The position numbers and the translations under genes were made by a program. 47,177 nt of DNA from Planctomycetota bacterium (GTDB lineage: Bacteria > Planctomycetota > Phycisphaerae > Phycisphaerales > UBA1924): NCBI GenBank assembly GCA_018242645.1, contig JAFEBN010000004.1, positions 1 to 47,177 of the forward strand, written 5' to 3'. This document shows positions 25,821 through 34,598 of this stretch, piece after piece. The notes below the pieces were generated by a model. That model searched no databases. It was given only the letters and a program-made list of their open reading frames with translations, and was not told where the DNA came from. How positions within the stretch are numbered: position 1 is the stretch's first letter; each line of letters opens with the position of its first letter.

Positions 25821-27065
25821 ATGCCCTCTTCCCTCTCATGGCTCGATTTCGCTGAATCTGATCGCCAACGCGCGATGCAGGTGATCGATTTGTTCCGCGA
25901 GAAAGGCACGGTTGACGAGCTGGGCTTCGCACCGATCCGTGATGCGTTTGCCGACTACTTCTTCCCCGGCACATCGACCATTCAGACAAGGGCCCGGTAC
26001 TTCCTCTTCGTGCCGTGGATCATGCTGCGATATGAGCGCCGCAAGCTATCCGTTCAGGAGCGAACCAGCAAGCTCCGAATGCGGGAGACAAGGCTCATCA
26101 ACGCTCTTCTGGAAGGTTGCGAGGATCCCACTGGCATCATCGGCCGCGAGGCGCAGGCCAGCCTGCGACGAATGCCGAGCAGCGTCTACTGGCGTGGACT
26201 GCACCTCTGGGGCATTCGGCTGTTTACTGGATCGATCGACCAGTACTTCCGGCGTTTGTCGCGAGATCGTGACGGCCCAACGGTACCCGTATTGACGGAT
26301 GACGGGGAGCCGGTCGGGGCGAGTTCCCGCAACTGGCACCCGTCTCTTCCGCCGGAGCCCGACAAGCTCTACGAGTCCGCCACACTGGCGCTCTCGAATG
26401 CGGAGGCTCAGTTCCTCCGGGACCGCATCTGCACAAACCAACCGGGGTCCATGCTCGCACATGTGATCACTCGGGTAGCGGATGAGCTGAACGCGGACTT
26501 CGCATGGGACTCAAGTCTTCAGGGGGTGCTGCCCAGCAACCTTCGCGTGGAGCTTGAGCACGCGCGCTTGTTCGCAGTGTGTGCATGGGGTGGGCCCCTC
26601 ATCTACTCCCGCCTGATCGCCACGATGAAGCCCGGGAGCGACGAACTGCTGGAGAAGCTCAATGTTGCCCTTGGGGAGTGGCAGAGTCAGCTCGCGGTCG
26701 ATGCATCCAAGCTCGACGGATGGAACAGGGGCGAGTTCTGGGCCCTGGTGCATCGCCTTAACCCACGCTTGTCTGCTCGCACAGAGGACTTTGCTGACCA
26801 GTGGATCGCGATCGCCAGACGTGCTGCCGCGGGCGAGCCGGTGTGGTCCGACGAAGGGGTGCGAGCGCTGATCGTCAAGCGTGAGCGTCAACTCAAAGGC
26901 GGCCGGGCTCGCCTACAGCCAGACAATCTTCGTGCCCGAGATCGCTGGCAGGGCGATGCGGGCGGTGGTCCAATGGACTACCGCTGGGGTTCGAGCCAGA
27001 TCATTATCAATGACATCGTGCGCGGCATCGCCAGCAGCGGGGGAGGCGAGGCCCGCGATGCTTGA
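25821..27065 (+). CDS. DUF6361 family protein
   Basis: The protein has 414 residues from ATG 25821, 72 bases after the DUF499 gene. It opens with the characteristic LSWLDFAESDRQRAMQVIDLF, then a GTSTIQTRARYFLFVPWI block (about residues 50-67). The middle contains GREAQASLRRMPSSVYWRGL and WGIRLFTGSIDQYFRR. I recognise this N-terminal pattern as DUF6361, whose members travel with PLD-like and helicase genes; no biochemical function is known to me. No catalytic motif or membrane segment is visible. The C-terminal 60 residues are basic and Arg-rich (KRERQLKGGRARLQPDNLRARDRW), suggesting nucleic-acid contact. The PLD gene starts inside its last codons. Confidence 0.75.
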   Translation: MPSSLSWLDFAESDRQRAMQVIDLFREKGTVDELGFAPIRDAFADYFFPGTSTIQTRARYFLFVPWIMLRYERRKLSVQERTSKLRMRETRLINALLEGCEDPTGIIGREAQASLRRMPSSVYWRGLHLWGIRLFTGSIDQYFRRLSRDRDGPTVPVLTDDGEPVGASSRNWHPSLPPEPDKLYESATLALSNAEAQFLRDRICTNQPGSMLAHVITRVADELNADFAWDSSLQGVLPSNLRVELEHARLFAVCAWGGPLIYSRLIATMKPGSDELLEKLNVALGEWQSQLAVDASKLDGWNRGEFWALVHRLNPRLSARTEDFADQWIAIARRAAAGEPVWSDEGVRALIVKRERQLKGGRARLQPDNLRARDRWQGDAGGGPMDYRWGSSQIIINDIVRGIASSGGGEARDA

Positions 27066-28968
27066 TCCCCGTGGACGACAGTTGTTGCTCGCCGCGCTCC
27101 GCCCACCCGATGGCTTCCGCTTCGATTGCGCCGTCGGAACGACGTTTTCGCTCGATCTCATCGCACTTCTCACCGCGCCGCTCGCCTTCGCGATGTTCGA
27201 TTGGCAGGATGACGAAGGCCGCCTGACGGCTGATCCCGCTGGACCTGGGGCGGATCCGCTTGCACTCCTGGAGTCGCTCCGCCGCTGTGCAGATCGAATC
27301 CACCTGTTTTGCCAGGCTGGTCAGATCAAGGTGCCGCCGACGAACCAGCGACTGCTCGCATTCCTTGAACAGTCCGTGATCGAGGTCCAGCCGCCTGGGG
27401 CCAAGGACAGCCGCTACGGGGTGTTCCACCCCAAGGTGTGGGCACTGCGATTCGTCGACGCGGCTGGGGGCGGGAGTGTCCGTTACCGCCTGCTCTGTCT
27501 CTCCCGCAATCTCACCTTCGATCGCTCGTGGGACACGGTGCTCCTTCTGGACGGCGAGCTCACGGACCGGCAGAAGGGTTTCGGGGAGAATCGCACACTC
27601 TCTGAGTTCGTCGCGCGGTTGCCAGCCCTCGCCGTCAGACCCGATGTGCTCACGCAGGAGTCTGTGGCTGACGTGCAGCGCATCGCGCAAGAGCTCAAGG
27701 TGGTCAAGTGGGAGCTTCCCGAAGGCGTAGAGGAGATCCGTTTCTGGCCCATGGGAATGGACGGCCGCCCGTCGTGGCCGTTTACCGATCGGCTTGATCG
27801 CCTTCTCGTGGTCTCGCCGTTCCTCACGGATGGATTCTTGACGAAGATCGGCTTGGGCGGCCGCGACCAATACCTGGTCAGTCGACCCGAGTCGCTCCGA
27901 GAGATCAACCCCTCTGTGCTAAAGGATGGCTGGAAGTGCTTTACGCTTGAGGAAGGATGCGACTCCCTGGTTTCGCCGGAAGAAGACACGCCATCGCCGG
28001 CCACCGAGCATCTATCCGGTCTTCATGCAAAGCTGTTCGTCGCGGATGCCGGCTGGAAGGCCCATGTCTGGACTGGGTCCGCGAACGCCACATCCGCTGC
28101 ATTCGATGGCAATATCGAGTTCCTCGTTGAGCTGATTGGGAAGAAGGCCAGGCTTGGTATCGAGGCAACCATCGGCGAAGAGAACGGCTCGGCGAATCTC
28201 CGAGCGATGCTCACGCCGTTCACGCCTGCGACAGAAGCGGTGAAGCCCGATCCGGATGACCAAGCGGCGGAGGATCTCGTCAATGTGACTCGGCGCTCGC
28301 TCTGTGGGATGCAGATGCTCGTCCGCGTCACACCGCACAGTGGCGACGGAGCTGGCTTCACCACGACGGTGGAGTCCGAGGACGTTCTCGCCCTTCAGCC
28401 CGGCGTGACCGTGCGTTGCCGACCCATCATGCTGGCGTCACCTGACGCACGTCTCCTCGATAGTGGCCACCGACTCGCGGCGGCCTTTGGGCCGCACGCG
28501 TCCGAGTCGATCTCGTCATTCGTCTCTTTCGAGGTGATGGGCAAGGTCCGCGACGCGGAGCGTGCCGAGCAGTTTGTTCTCAACCTGCCGATGGTGGGGG
28601 CACCATCCGATCGTCGCGAGCGGTTGCTTCGCGATCTCCTTCGTGATTCACGCACGCTGCTTCGGTTCCTCTTATTGCTGCTATCGGATGACCCCGAACG
28701 GCTGTTCGAGGAGTTGCGGGAGCTGACCCTCGACCCCTCAGGAGCACAGGGCCGCTCGAGCGGGGACATGCTCCCCCTCTTGGAACACATGCTCGCGGCT
28801 CTCCACAAGCACCCCGAGAAGCTCGACCAAGTCCACCGCCTGATCGACGATCTGAAGAAGACGCCGGAGGGCAGGTCCATTCTGCCAGCAGAACTTGAGG
28901 AAGTCTGGGGGCCGATCGGTCGCGTGCGTGCCGCGACGGCCCAGCCACGTTCAGGGGGCGTGCAGTGA
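27058..28968 (+). CDS. Phospholipase-D-like (PLD) protein, DrmC-like in role
   Basis: The protein has 636 residues. ATG 27058 overlaps the DUF6361 stop by 8 bases. Two PLD half-sites are visible: GVFHPKVWAL at about residue 122 with a following SRNLT segment, and GLHAKLFVAD at about 322 with WTGSANATSAAF...NIEFLVE. They match HxK...(N/E) active-site halves, although in the first half His-Pro-Lys is followed by no clear Asp. PLD-family proteins in defence systems are nucleases or DNA-binding subunits; DISARM has one (DrmC), which is much shorter. The large size and extra helical C-terminal third (about 480-620) set it apart. The following helicase gene starts in its stop (GTGA). Confidence 0.8.
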   Translation: MLDPRGRQLLLAALRPPDGFRFDCAVGTTFSLDLIALLTAPLAFAMFDWQDDEGRLTADPAGPGADPLALLESLRRCADRIHLFCQAGQIKVPPTNQRLLAFLEQSVIEVQPPGAKDSRYGVFHPKVWALRFVDAAGGGSVRYRLLCLSRNLTFDRSWDTVLLLDGELTDRQKGFGENRTLSEFVARLPALAVRPDVLTQESVADVQRIAQELKVVKWELPEGVEEIRFWPMGMDGRPSWPFTDRLDRLLVVSPFLTDGFLTKIGLGGRDQYLVSRPESLREINPSVLKDGWKCFTLEEGCDSLVSPEEDTPSPATEHLSGLHAKLFVADAGWKAHVWTGSANATSAAFDGNIEFLVELIGKKARLGIEATIGEENGSANLRAMLTPFTPATEAVKPDPDDQAAEDLVNVTRRSLCGMQMLVRVTPHSGDGAGFTTTVESEDVLALQPGVTVRCRPIMLASPDARLLDSGHRLAAAFGPHASESISSFVSFEVMGKVRDAERAEQFVLNLPMVGAPSDRRERLLRDLLRDSRTLLRFLLLLLSDDPERLFEELRELTLDPSGAQGRSSGDMLPLLEHMLAALHKHPEKLDQVHRLIDDLKKTPEGRSILPAELEEVWGPIGRVRAATAQPRSGGVQ

Positions 28969-31900
28969 CCACCACACGCGGACATCCTCCGAGTGCCGCC
29001 GCGGCCCTTGTGGGTCTCAAGGACTTCCAGCGCCGTACGGTCGAGTACGCGTTCCGGAGGCTGTACCAAGACGCCGATTCAACGCACCGGTTTCTGGTCG
29101 CTGATGAGGTAGGGCTCGGCAAAACGATGGTGGCCCGCGGAGTCATCGCCAAGGCCGTGGAGCACCTTTGGAACTCGGTCAAGCGAATCGACGTCGTGTA
29201 CGTCTGCTCGAACGCGGAGATTGCTCGCCAGAACATCAACCGGCTGCGAATCGACAAAGAGCACGACTTTGCACGGGCAAGCCGAGCGACGCTTCTTCCG
29301 ATCGAGCTTCACGACATGGCGAAGCGCCGAGTGAACTATGTGTCGATGACGCCGGGCACGTCGCTGGAGCCCCGAGGCGGCATGGGTATTGCCAAAGAGC
29401 GAGCCGTGCTCTTCGCGATGTTGTGCGACCACTGGCGCGTCAACGAAAAGGACGGCCTTCGTGTCCTCCGGGGCGGTGTCAAGCGAGACAACTTCCGCTG
29501 GTGGGCAACCGACTGGATGAAGGAGCAGTCGCTGGACGAGGGGCTCCGGAGTGGGTTCCTCGCCGAGTTGGATCGTTTGGAGGCCGCAGACAGTTCCGCC
29601 GTAACCCGTTCGCTTCGTGCCCGGTTCCTGGCTCTTGCGGAGTCGCTGCCGGACCGTGATCGCGACATGGAGGAAGGGCTGTGGGACGAGCGGCGCAGAG
29701 TGATCGCGGAGCTTCGTGCCGTCCTTGGGCGCACGTGCATCACGGCACTACGCCCGGACCTGGTCATTCTCGACGAGTTCCAACGTTTCAAGCACCTGCT
29801 CGACCCCAAGAGCGAGGACGCGGAACTGGCTCGATCGCTGTTCGAGTACGCCGATGAGCGGGAGGCCAGCCGCGAGGCCGTTCGGGTGCTCCTGCTCTCG
29901 GCGACGCCCTACAAGATGTACTCCCTCCAGCACGAGCAGGAGAGCGGCGAGAACGATCACTACGAGGACTTCGTCGCGACCTACGACTTCCTGGTGCGCA
30001 ATCGCTCGGAAGACAACAAGGCTCTGAGGACGCTGCTGAAGGATTATCGCGCTGCGATGTTCAATCTTGACGGCGGCGGCATCGACGGCCTTCGCGGCAT
30101 CAAGGGCCGGATCGAGGAGCGTCTGCGTCGTGTCATGGCGCGGACGGAGCGCCTCGCCGTGACGAGCGATCGGAGCGGCATGCTGCGGGAGATCGCGTCG
30201 TCCGCCCGGCTCGAGGAGTCGGACGTCCGTCAGTATCTGTCGTCGTCGAGAGTGGCGACAGCACTCGACCACGGCGAGATCGTCGAGTATTGGAAGTCTG
30301 CGCCCTACCTGCTCAACTTCATGGATGAGTACGAGCTCAAGAAGAGCTTCCGCGCAGCAGTTGGTTCCGGTGGTACTCCTGAGTTGTACCACGCGCTCTC
30401 CCAACCAGCCGCTGGGCTACTGCCGTGGGACGACGTGCTCGCCTACCGAAAGATCGATCCCGCCAACTCGCGACTGCGGGCATTGCTGCAGGACACCGTC
30501 GAGAAGGACCTATGGAAGATGCTCTGGTTGCCGCCCAGCATGCCGTACTACTCCCTCGGCGGTGCGTTTGATGGCGGTAGATCCCTGGAAACGACGAAAC
30601 GGCTCGTCTTCTCGTCGTGGAAGGTCGTTCCCAAGGTTATCGCGACGGTGCTCAGCCACGAGGCCGAGCGTCGGATGATCGGCTCGAGCTATTCCGAAGG
30701 CGATGACGTCACGATCACAAACTCGACCGAAGGCCGCAAGCGAATCGCGGCGCTGCTGCGGTTCACGCGAGCGGATGGTCGGCTCACCGGCATGCCCGTG
30801 CTCGGGCTGATCTATCCGTCAATCGCACTGACGGCGGCGTTCGACCCCGCTCACACCGGCGAGGGAATGGTCTCCGTCGATGACGTGCTCGCGCGTGCCC
30901 GCGACGCGATGAGAGGGGCGACAGAGCAGGCCATCGCTCGTTGGGCCAGCCCGGGCGAAGTTGACGAGCGCTGGTACTGGGCTGGTCCCATCCTGCTCGA
31001 TTACCTGAAGTCGCCCGGCGACACTCGCGCATTCTGGCATCATCCCAAGCTCGCCACGGAGTGGTCGGGCGAGGACGACCGCACCGATGCAGATGGAGAG
31101 GCCGAGACGGAGTCGGCGTGGGCTGAGCACGTTGCACTGGCGAAAGCGCTTCTGGCGGATGCCGGAAGGCCAGATGTCCGTCCGCTTGGCGCTCCACCGG
31201 CAGACCTGCTCGACGTCCTTGCGAAGCTGACGGTCGGGAACCCCGCGGTGCTGTCCGCGCGATCACTGGGGCACGTCCTGGGAATGCAGTCATGTCGGGA
31301 TGTCGAAGTACGACTGGCGGCCGGGCGCATCGCGTGGCGGATTCGCAACCTCTTCAACCTTCCAGAGGTGATCGCCCTCGTCCGTGGACTGAACAGGGCT
31401 GAGCCCTATTGGCTCCGCGTCGTCGAGTACGCGATCAACGGCTGTCTCCAGGCGGTACTCGACGAGTATGCCCATGTGCTGCGCGACGCGCTGGGGGTCA
31501 GCCGCCAGCCGCCATCGGAAGCGGCGGCCGCCATCGCCGAAGAGATGGTTCGGGCGATAGGCCTCAGATCGGCCACGGTCGGCGTCGACGACATACGCGC
31601 GGATCACCGGGCCAAGAGCGTGACCGTGAGCGGTCAGCGCATGCGGGCAAGGTTCGCGGCACGCTTCGGGCAACAGCAGAGCGAGGACGACAATGACGGC
31701 ACCCGTGCTGACCAAGTGCGAGCCGCGTTCAACTCTCCGTTCTGGCCGTTCGTGCTGGCCAGCACATCCGTCGGCCAGGAAGGGTTGGACTTTCATCACT
31801 ACTGCCATGCCATTGTGCATTGGAACCTGCCGTCTAATCCCGTTGATCTGGAACAGCGGGAAGGCCGCATCCACCGCTACAAGGGGCACGCGGTTCGCAA

Positions 31901-32819
31901 GAACGTGGCCAAGTCGTACGGAGATCAACCCGGCTCGCCGATGACGGACCGCTGGGAGACGGCGTTTGCAGCGGCCTCGGAGGAGCACTCGAACGCCACG
32001 AGCGAACTCAAGCCGTTCTGGGTGTTTCCGATCCCTGACGGTGCCGTCATCGAACGGCATGTTCCAGCGCTGCCGTTGAGTCGCGATGCGGACCGATTGA
32101 CCAACCTGCGTGCAGCGCTGGCTCTTTACCGGATGGTGTTTGGGCAGCCCCGACAGGACGAGCTCGTGAAGTTCTTGCAGTCACGCCTCTCGGGCCCCGC
32201 ACTGGCCCAAGTCGTCAACGAGTTGAGGATCGATCTAGAGCCACCGCACGTGGCACTCCCCGTCATGGACCCGGCGAGTATCGTGACCACCGTTATTGAG
32301 CGGGCGCAAGAGTCCGTCGCGAGCAAGGAGTGTGATCTTCTGGTGGTGGCGAAGGACGCGGTGCTTGGACATTCCGGAGCGCTCCCGCTCGGATGCTACG
32401 AGAATCGACTGTGGCCTTTCGTGCCGGCGTGCTGGCCACACCCGCTGCCGCCGCTGTGTCGGGGGAGCGGGTGCGAACCATCCTGGTGGCTGGCGATGTG
32501 GTTTGACAAGATGCAGAAGACCAACTTTGGACTGAGTCTCCTGCTCTCGCCAATGTCGGACCAACCGCTGCGGATGAGGATTGTTGAACGACTGCTCCAA
32601 GATCCCGACGAGTTTGGCATCAGGCGAGATCGCCTCATCAACGTGCCCGGCATTCCCAAGCAGTGGGTGTTCTTGGCCCACGAAGTGATCTCGCCGCTGT
32701 CCGGCCACGGGCTTGATCGGGCACTGGCCAGGCAGCGCATGGACAAGGTTATCGACGACTACCTCGTCCGCTTCGCAAGAGTGGGTGAAGCGATCGCCCC
32801 ATTCCTGGCCGGTCGTTAG
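28965..32819 (+). CDS. Giant DEAD/SNF2-like helicase with a long central insert (DrmA-like in role)
   Basis: The protein has 1,284 residues; GTG 28965 overlaps the PLD stop. Walker A is VADEVGLGKTMVARG (about residues 44-58). Walker B is unusual, LVILDEFQRFKHLL (about 264-277), with DEFQ in place of DEAH. Motif III LLLSATPYKMYSL is at about 310. The second RecA fold lies far away, at about 925-985 (STSVGQEGLDFHHYCH and LEQREGRIHRYKGHAVRKN), leaving a roughly 600-residue insert of unknown fold between the two lobes. The C-terminus has three Cys in CWPHPLPPLCRGSGC. Helicases with a DEFQRF box and PLD/DUF6361 neighbours form a recognisable defence-associated set. The gene ends one base before the stop codon of a convergent nuclease gene. 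Confidence 0.85.
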   Translation: MTTTRGHPPSAAAALVGLKDFQRRTVEYAFRRLYQDADSTHRFLVADEVGLGKTMVARGVIAKAVEHLWNSVKRIDVVYVCSNAEIARQNINRLRIDKEHDFARASRATLLPIELHDMAKRRVNYVSMTPGTSLEPRGGMGIAKERAVLFAMLCDHWRVNEKDGLRVLRGGVKRDNFRWWATDWMKEQSLDEGLRSGFLAELDRLEAADSSAVTRSLRARFLALAESLPDRDRDMEEGLWDERRRVIAELRAVLGRTCITALRPDLVILDEFQRFKHLLDPKSEDAELARSLFEYADEREASREAVRVLLLSATPYKMYSLQHEQESGENDHYEDFVATYDFLVRNRSEDNKALRTLLKDYRAAMFNLDGGGIDGLRGIKGRIEERLRRVMARTERLAVTSDRSGMLREIASSARLEESDVRQYLSSSRVATALDHGEIVEYWKSAPYLLNFMDEYELKKSFRAAVGSGGTPELYHALSQPAAGLLPWDDVLAYRKIDPANSRLRALLQDTVEKDLWKMLWLPPSMPYYSLGGAFDGGRSLETTKRLVFSSWKVVPKVIATVLSHEAERRMIGSSYSEGDDVTITNSTEGRKRIAALLRFTRADGRLTGMPVLGLIYPSIALTAAFDPAHTGEGMVSVDDVLARARDAMRGATEQAIARWASPGEVDERWYWAGPILLDYLKSPGDTRAFWHHPKLATEWSGEDDRTDADGEAETESAWAEHVALAKALLADAGRPDVRPLGAPPADLLDVLAKLTVGNPAVLSARSLGHVLGMQSCRDVEVRLAAGRIAWRIRNLFNLPEVIALVRGLNRAEPYWLRVVEYAINGCLQAVLDEYAHVLRDALGVSRQPPSEAAAAIAEEMVRAIGLRSATVGVDDIRADHRAKSVTVSGQRMRARFAARFGQQQSEDDNDGTRADQVRAAFNSPFWPFVLASTSVGQEGLDFHHYCHAIVHWNLPSNPVDLEQREGRIHRYKGHAVRKNVAKSYGDQPGSPMTDRWETAFAAASEEHSNATSELKPFWVFPIPDGAVIERHVPALPLSRDADRLTNLRAALALYRMVFGQPRQDELVKFLQSRLSGPALAQVVNELRIDLEPPHVALPVMDPASIVTTVIERAQESVASKECDLLVVAKDAVLGHSGALPLGCYENRLWPFVPACWPHPLPPLCRGSGCEPSWWLAMWFDKMQKTNFGLSLLLSPMSDQPLRMRIVERLLQDPDEFGIRRDRLINVPGIPKQWVFLAHEVISPLSGHGLDRALARQRMDKVIDDYLVRFARVGEAIAPFLAGR

Positions 32820-32820
32820 C

Positions 32821-34086
32821 TCATTTGTGATCGCGACGCGCTCGGAGACGGGCTGAACGCTCCCGGTCGGTCCACACGAACTTCTCGAGGATGCGCCGCA
32901 GTTCGGAGTTAGTCTCAGCCGATTCCCAAGCCGTGCGCAAATCCCCGACGTTGAGGCTGCTCAGTTGCGGCCACCACGGCGTTGCTCGAAGGGCGGCCTC
33001 CAGCTCCGCTGCTTTCTCCGGCTCCTGGCCCTTCCGAGGAAAGAGCACGCGATCGTTCACCGTGATCGCGACCTCCGTTCTCCGACCCGCGATCAGTTCA
33101 AGCCCGTCGCGCTGCGCGATCGCTAGGAGGGCTTGGCGAATCTCCTCAATCTGCCCATCGATATCGCCTTGCTCACCTTGCAAGAGTTTCCGCTTGGAAT
33201 CCAATTCCGCCCAGCGGTCCACCAGCGCGACGGCAGGCTCCCTGGCCAGATCACTCTCCGGCATGACGCGAACCTGATACAGGTGCTTTCGCGCCGGGCA
33301 GACCTGCTGATACTCGCAATAGGAGCACAGCGGGCCTTCGTGCGTTGGGAAGCGGCTGGTGTCGTCGCCGCGACCTTCGATGTCGGTGATTGTCGCGATC
33401 GCTTCGGCGCGGAGCTGGTCCAGTTGCGAGGGCGTACGCGTGGACACAATCGAATGATCGAAGCGGAGGAAGTGCCAGATCAGCTCTACGTGCTCAACAC
33501 CCTTCCACATGCGACGGATACCGATTTCGTAGTATGCCAGCTGCGGATCGTCGTCCTTCTCGGCCTGGGTAGGCAGGCTGCTATTGGTCTTGTAGTCGTG
33601 GATCTGCCAGCAGCCGTCGGCTGTTTTGGTCAGCCGATCGATGTATCCGATCATCTTGAACCTGCCCGCCTCGTCGAGCGGGAAGGTGATCATCTGCTCG
33701 AGGCCGATCACGGTTGCCTGATCGAATGGGTGGAACCGCTGATAGTACTTCTCGATACAGCGCCATCCGAGCGAGATGCAGTCGTCAGGAGTCGCTCCAC
33801 GATCGTGGATGACAACGGCCGGCGTCCAGTGCGATGCCCATTCCTGATCAAACTGCTCCCGAAGACTCTCGACCGAAGGCACGATGCCCTTGGCCACCCG
33901 TTCGTATAGGTGCTCGAGCACAGCGTGTACGCGCGAGCCCAGGAACGTCGCGATCTGTTCTGGCTGCTCGGGCAGCTCGATCTTGGCGATGTACCGATAG
34001 AAGTACTTCCGCGGGCAGTGGCGGAAGCTCTCGATCCGACTGTGGGAGTACACGGGCATAGGGAGGTTGACAAGTGTATTGACCAT
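32821..34086 (-). CDS. RecB/AddB-like PD-(D/E)XK nuclease with a four-Cys cluster
   Basis: The protein has 421 residues from ATG 34086; ATG 34059 (MPVYSHSRIESFRHC) is a reasonable alternative. The N-terminal SHSRIESFRHCPRKYFYRY is the classic PDDEXK_1 opening, with the first cluster Cys. The active site is MIGYIDRLTKTADGCWQIHDYKTNSS (segmentally), i.e. the Asp of GYIDR and the D-x-K of HDYKT. The remaining three Cys are in CSYCEYQQVC, the AddB/Cas4-type pattern that holds a 4Fe-4S cluster. A coiled region and a C-terminal domain with a PWWPQLSSLNV segment follow. It converges on the giant helicase with one base between stop codons, so it is probably co-selected with the system and may be its DNA-degrading partner. 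It has its own upstream region, shared divergently with the DUF6508 gene. Confidence 0.85.
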   Translation of the reverse strand: MVNTLVNLPMPVYSHSRIESFRHCPRKYFYRYIAKIELPEQPEQIATFLGSRVHAVLEHLYERVAKGIVPSVESLREQFDQEWASHWTPAVVIHDRGATPDDCISLGWRCIEKYYQRFHPFDQATVIGLEQMITFPLDEAGRFKMIGYIDRLTKTADGCWQIHDYKTNSSLPTQAEKDDDPQLAYYEIGIRRMWKGVEHVELIWHFLRFDHSIVSTRTPSQLDQLRAEAIATITDIEGRGDDTSRFPTHEGPLCSYCEYQQVCPARKHLYQVRVMPESDLAREPAVALVDRWAELDSKRKLLQGEQGDIDGQIEEIRQALLAIAQRDGLELIAGRRTEVAITVNDRVLFPRKGQEPEKAAELEAALRATPWWPQLSSLNVGDLRTAWESAETNSELRRILEKFVWTDRERSARLRARRDHK

Positions 34087-34124
34087 CAGCAGCCCGGAAC
34101 CCCTCACGGCCCTACGGTCACCCC

Positions 34125-34520
34125 GTGCCTTCCGAGGAACATCTGCTATCGCCGAGGACCTGGGAGGACCGTCTGCGCGGGCTTGCCGCATTGCTACCCC
34201 TCTTTGAGAAGCCCGATGCTGAATCTGGGGAAGCGATCTCGGCGTTGAATGACGTTGCCTATCGACTGGGTTGGGTTCTGCCCGACTTTGACTGGCCTAG
34301 CTGGGCCCACGGGCCTGAGTGCCAGCGGCTGGTTCAGCACCCCACCGAGGTTGCCGCTGTAGACGCTTTCACGCTGGCGCGGCTTCTGACGGCCCACCTC
34401 CGCCAAGACCGCTTCTGTGAGGGTCACCTCGAGTCTGCCTACGCGGGTGGTCACCTGGAGGCCATCGTTCGGCGCGCGGCCGCACTCGCGGGTGGGTTCC
34501 GTGCACAAGACGGTCCGTGA
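34125..34520 (+). CDS. DUF6508 domain protein
   Basis: The protein has 131 residues from GTG 34125. The family-like features are LRGLAALLPLFEKPDAESGE near the start, LGWVLPDFDWPSW (about residues 49-61) and DAFTLARLLTAHLRQDRFCEGHLESAYAGG (segmentally, about 80-109). This 'FDW..W ... D..TL...LTA..R..RF.EG.L' spacing fits DUF6508, a small all-helical family without known function. It is divergent from the nuclease gene with about 40 bases between start codons, so the two could share a control region. No operon partner lies downstream; the next gene is on the other strand and convergent with it. Confidence 0.65.
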   Translation: MPSEEHLLSPRTWEDRLRGLAALLPLFEKPDAESGEAISALNDVAYRLGWVLPDFDWPSWAHGPECQRLVQHPTEVAAVDAFTLARLLTAHLRQDRFCEGHLESAYAGGHLEAIVRRAAALAGGFRAQDGP

Positions 34521-34598
34521 TCGCCGAGGTGTACCCGTCCCTGTGGAGCCGCGGGACTCCCAAGTGCGAGCGCACATCCGGTCGGAGATTGTCACCCT

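Noticed and set aside
10210..32819. A standard BREX or DISARM locus
   Set aside because: No PglZ, BrxL or BrxA/B-like gene and no DUF1998 (DrmB) gene could be found in the operon, so it was described as a related but distinct arrangement.
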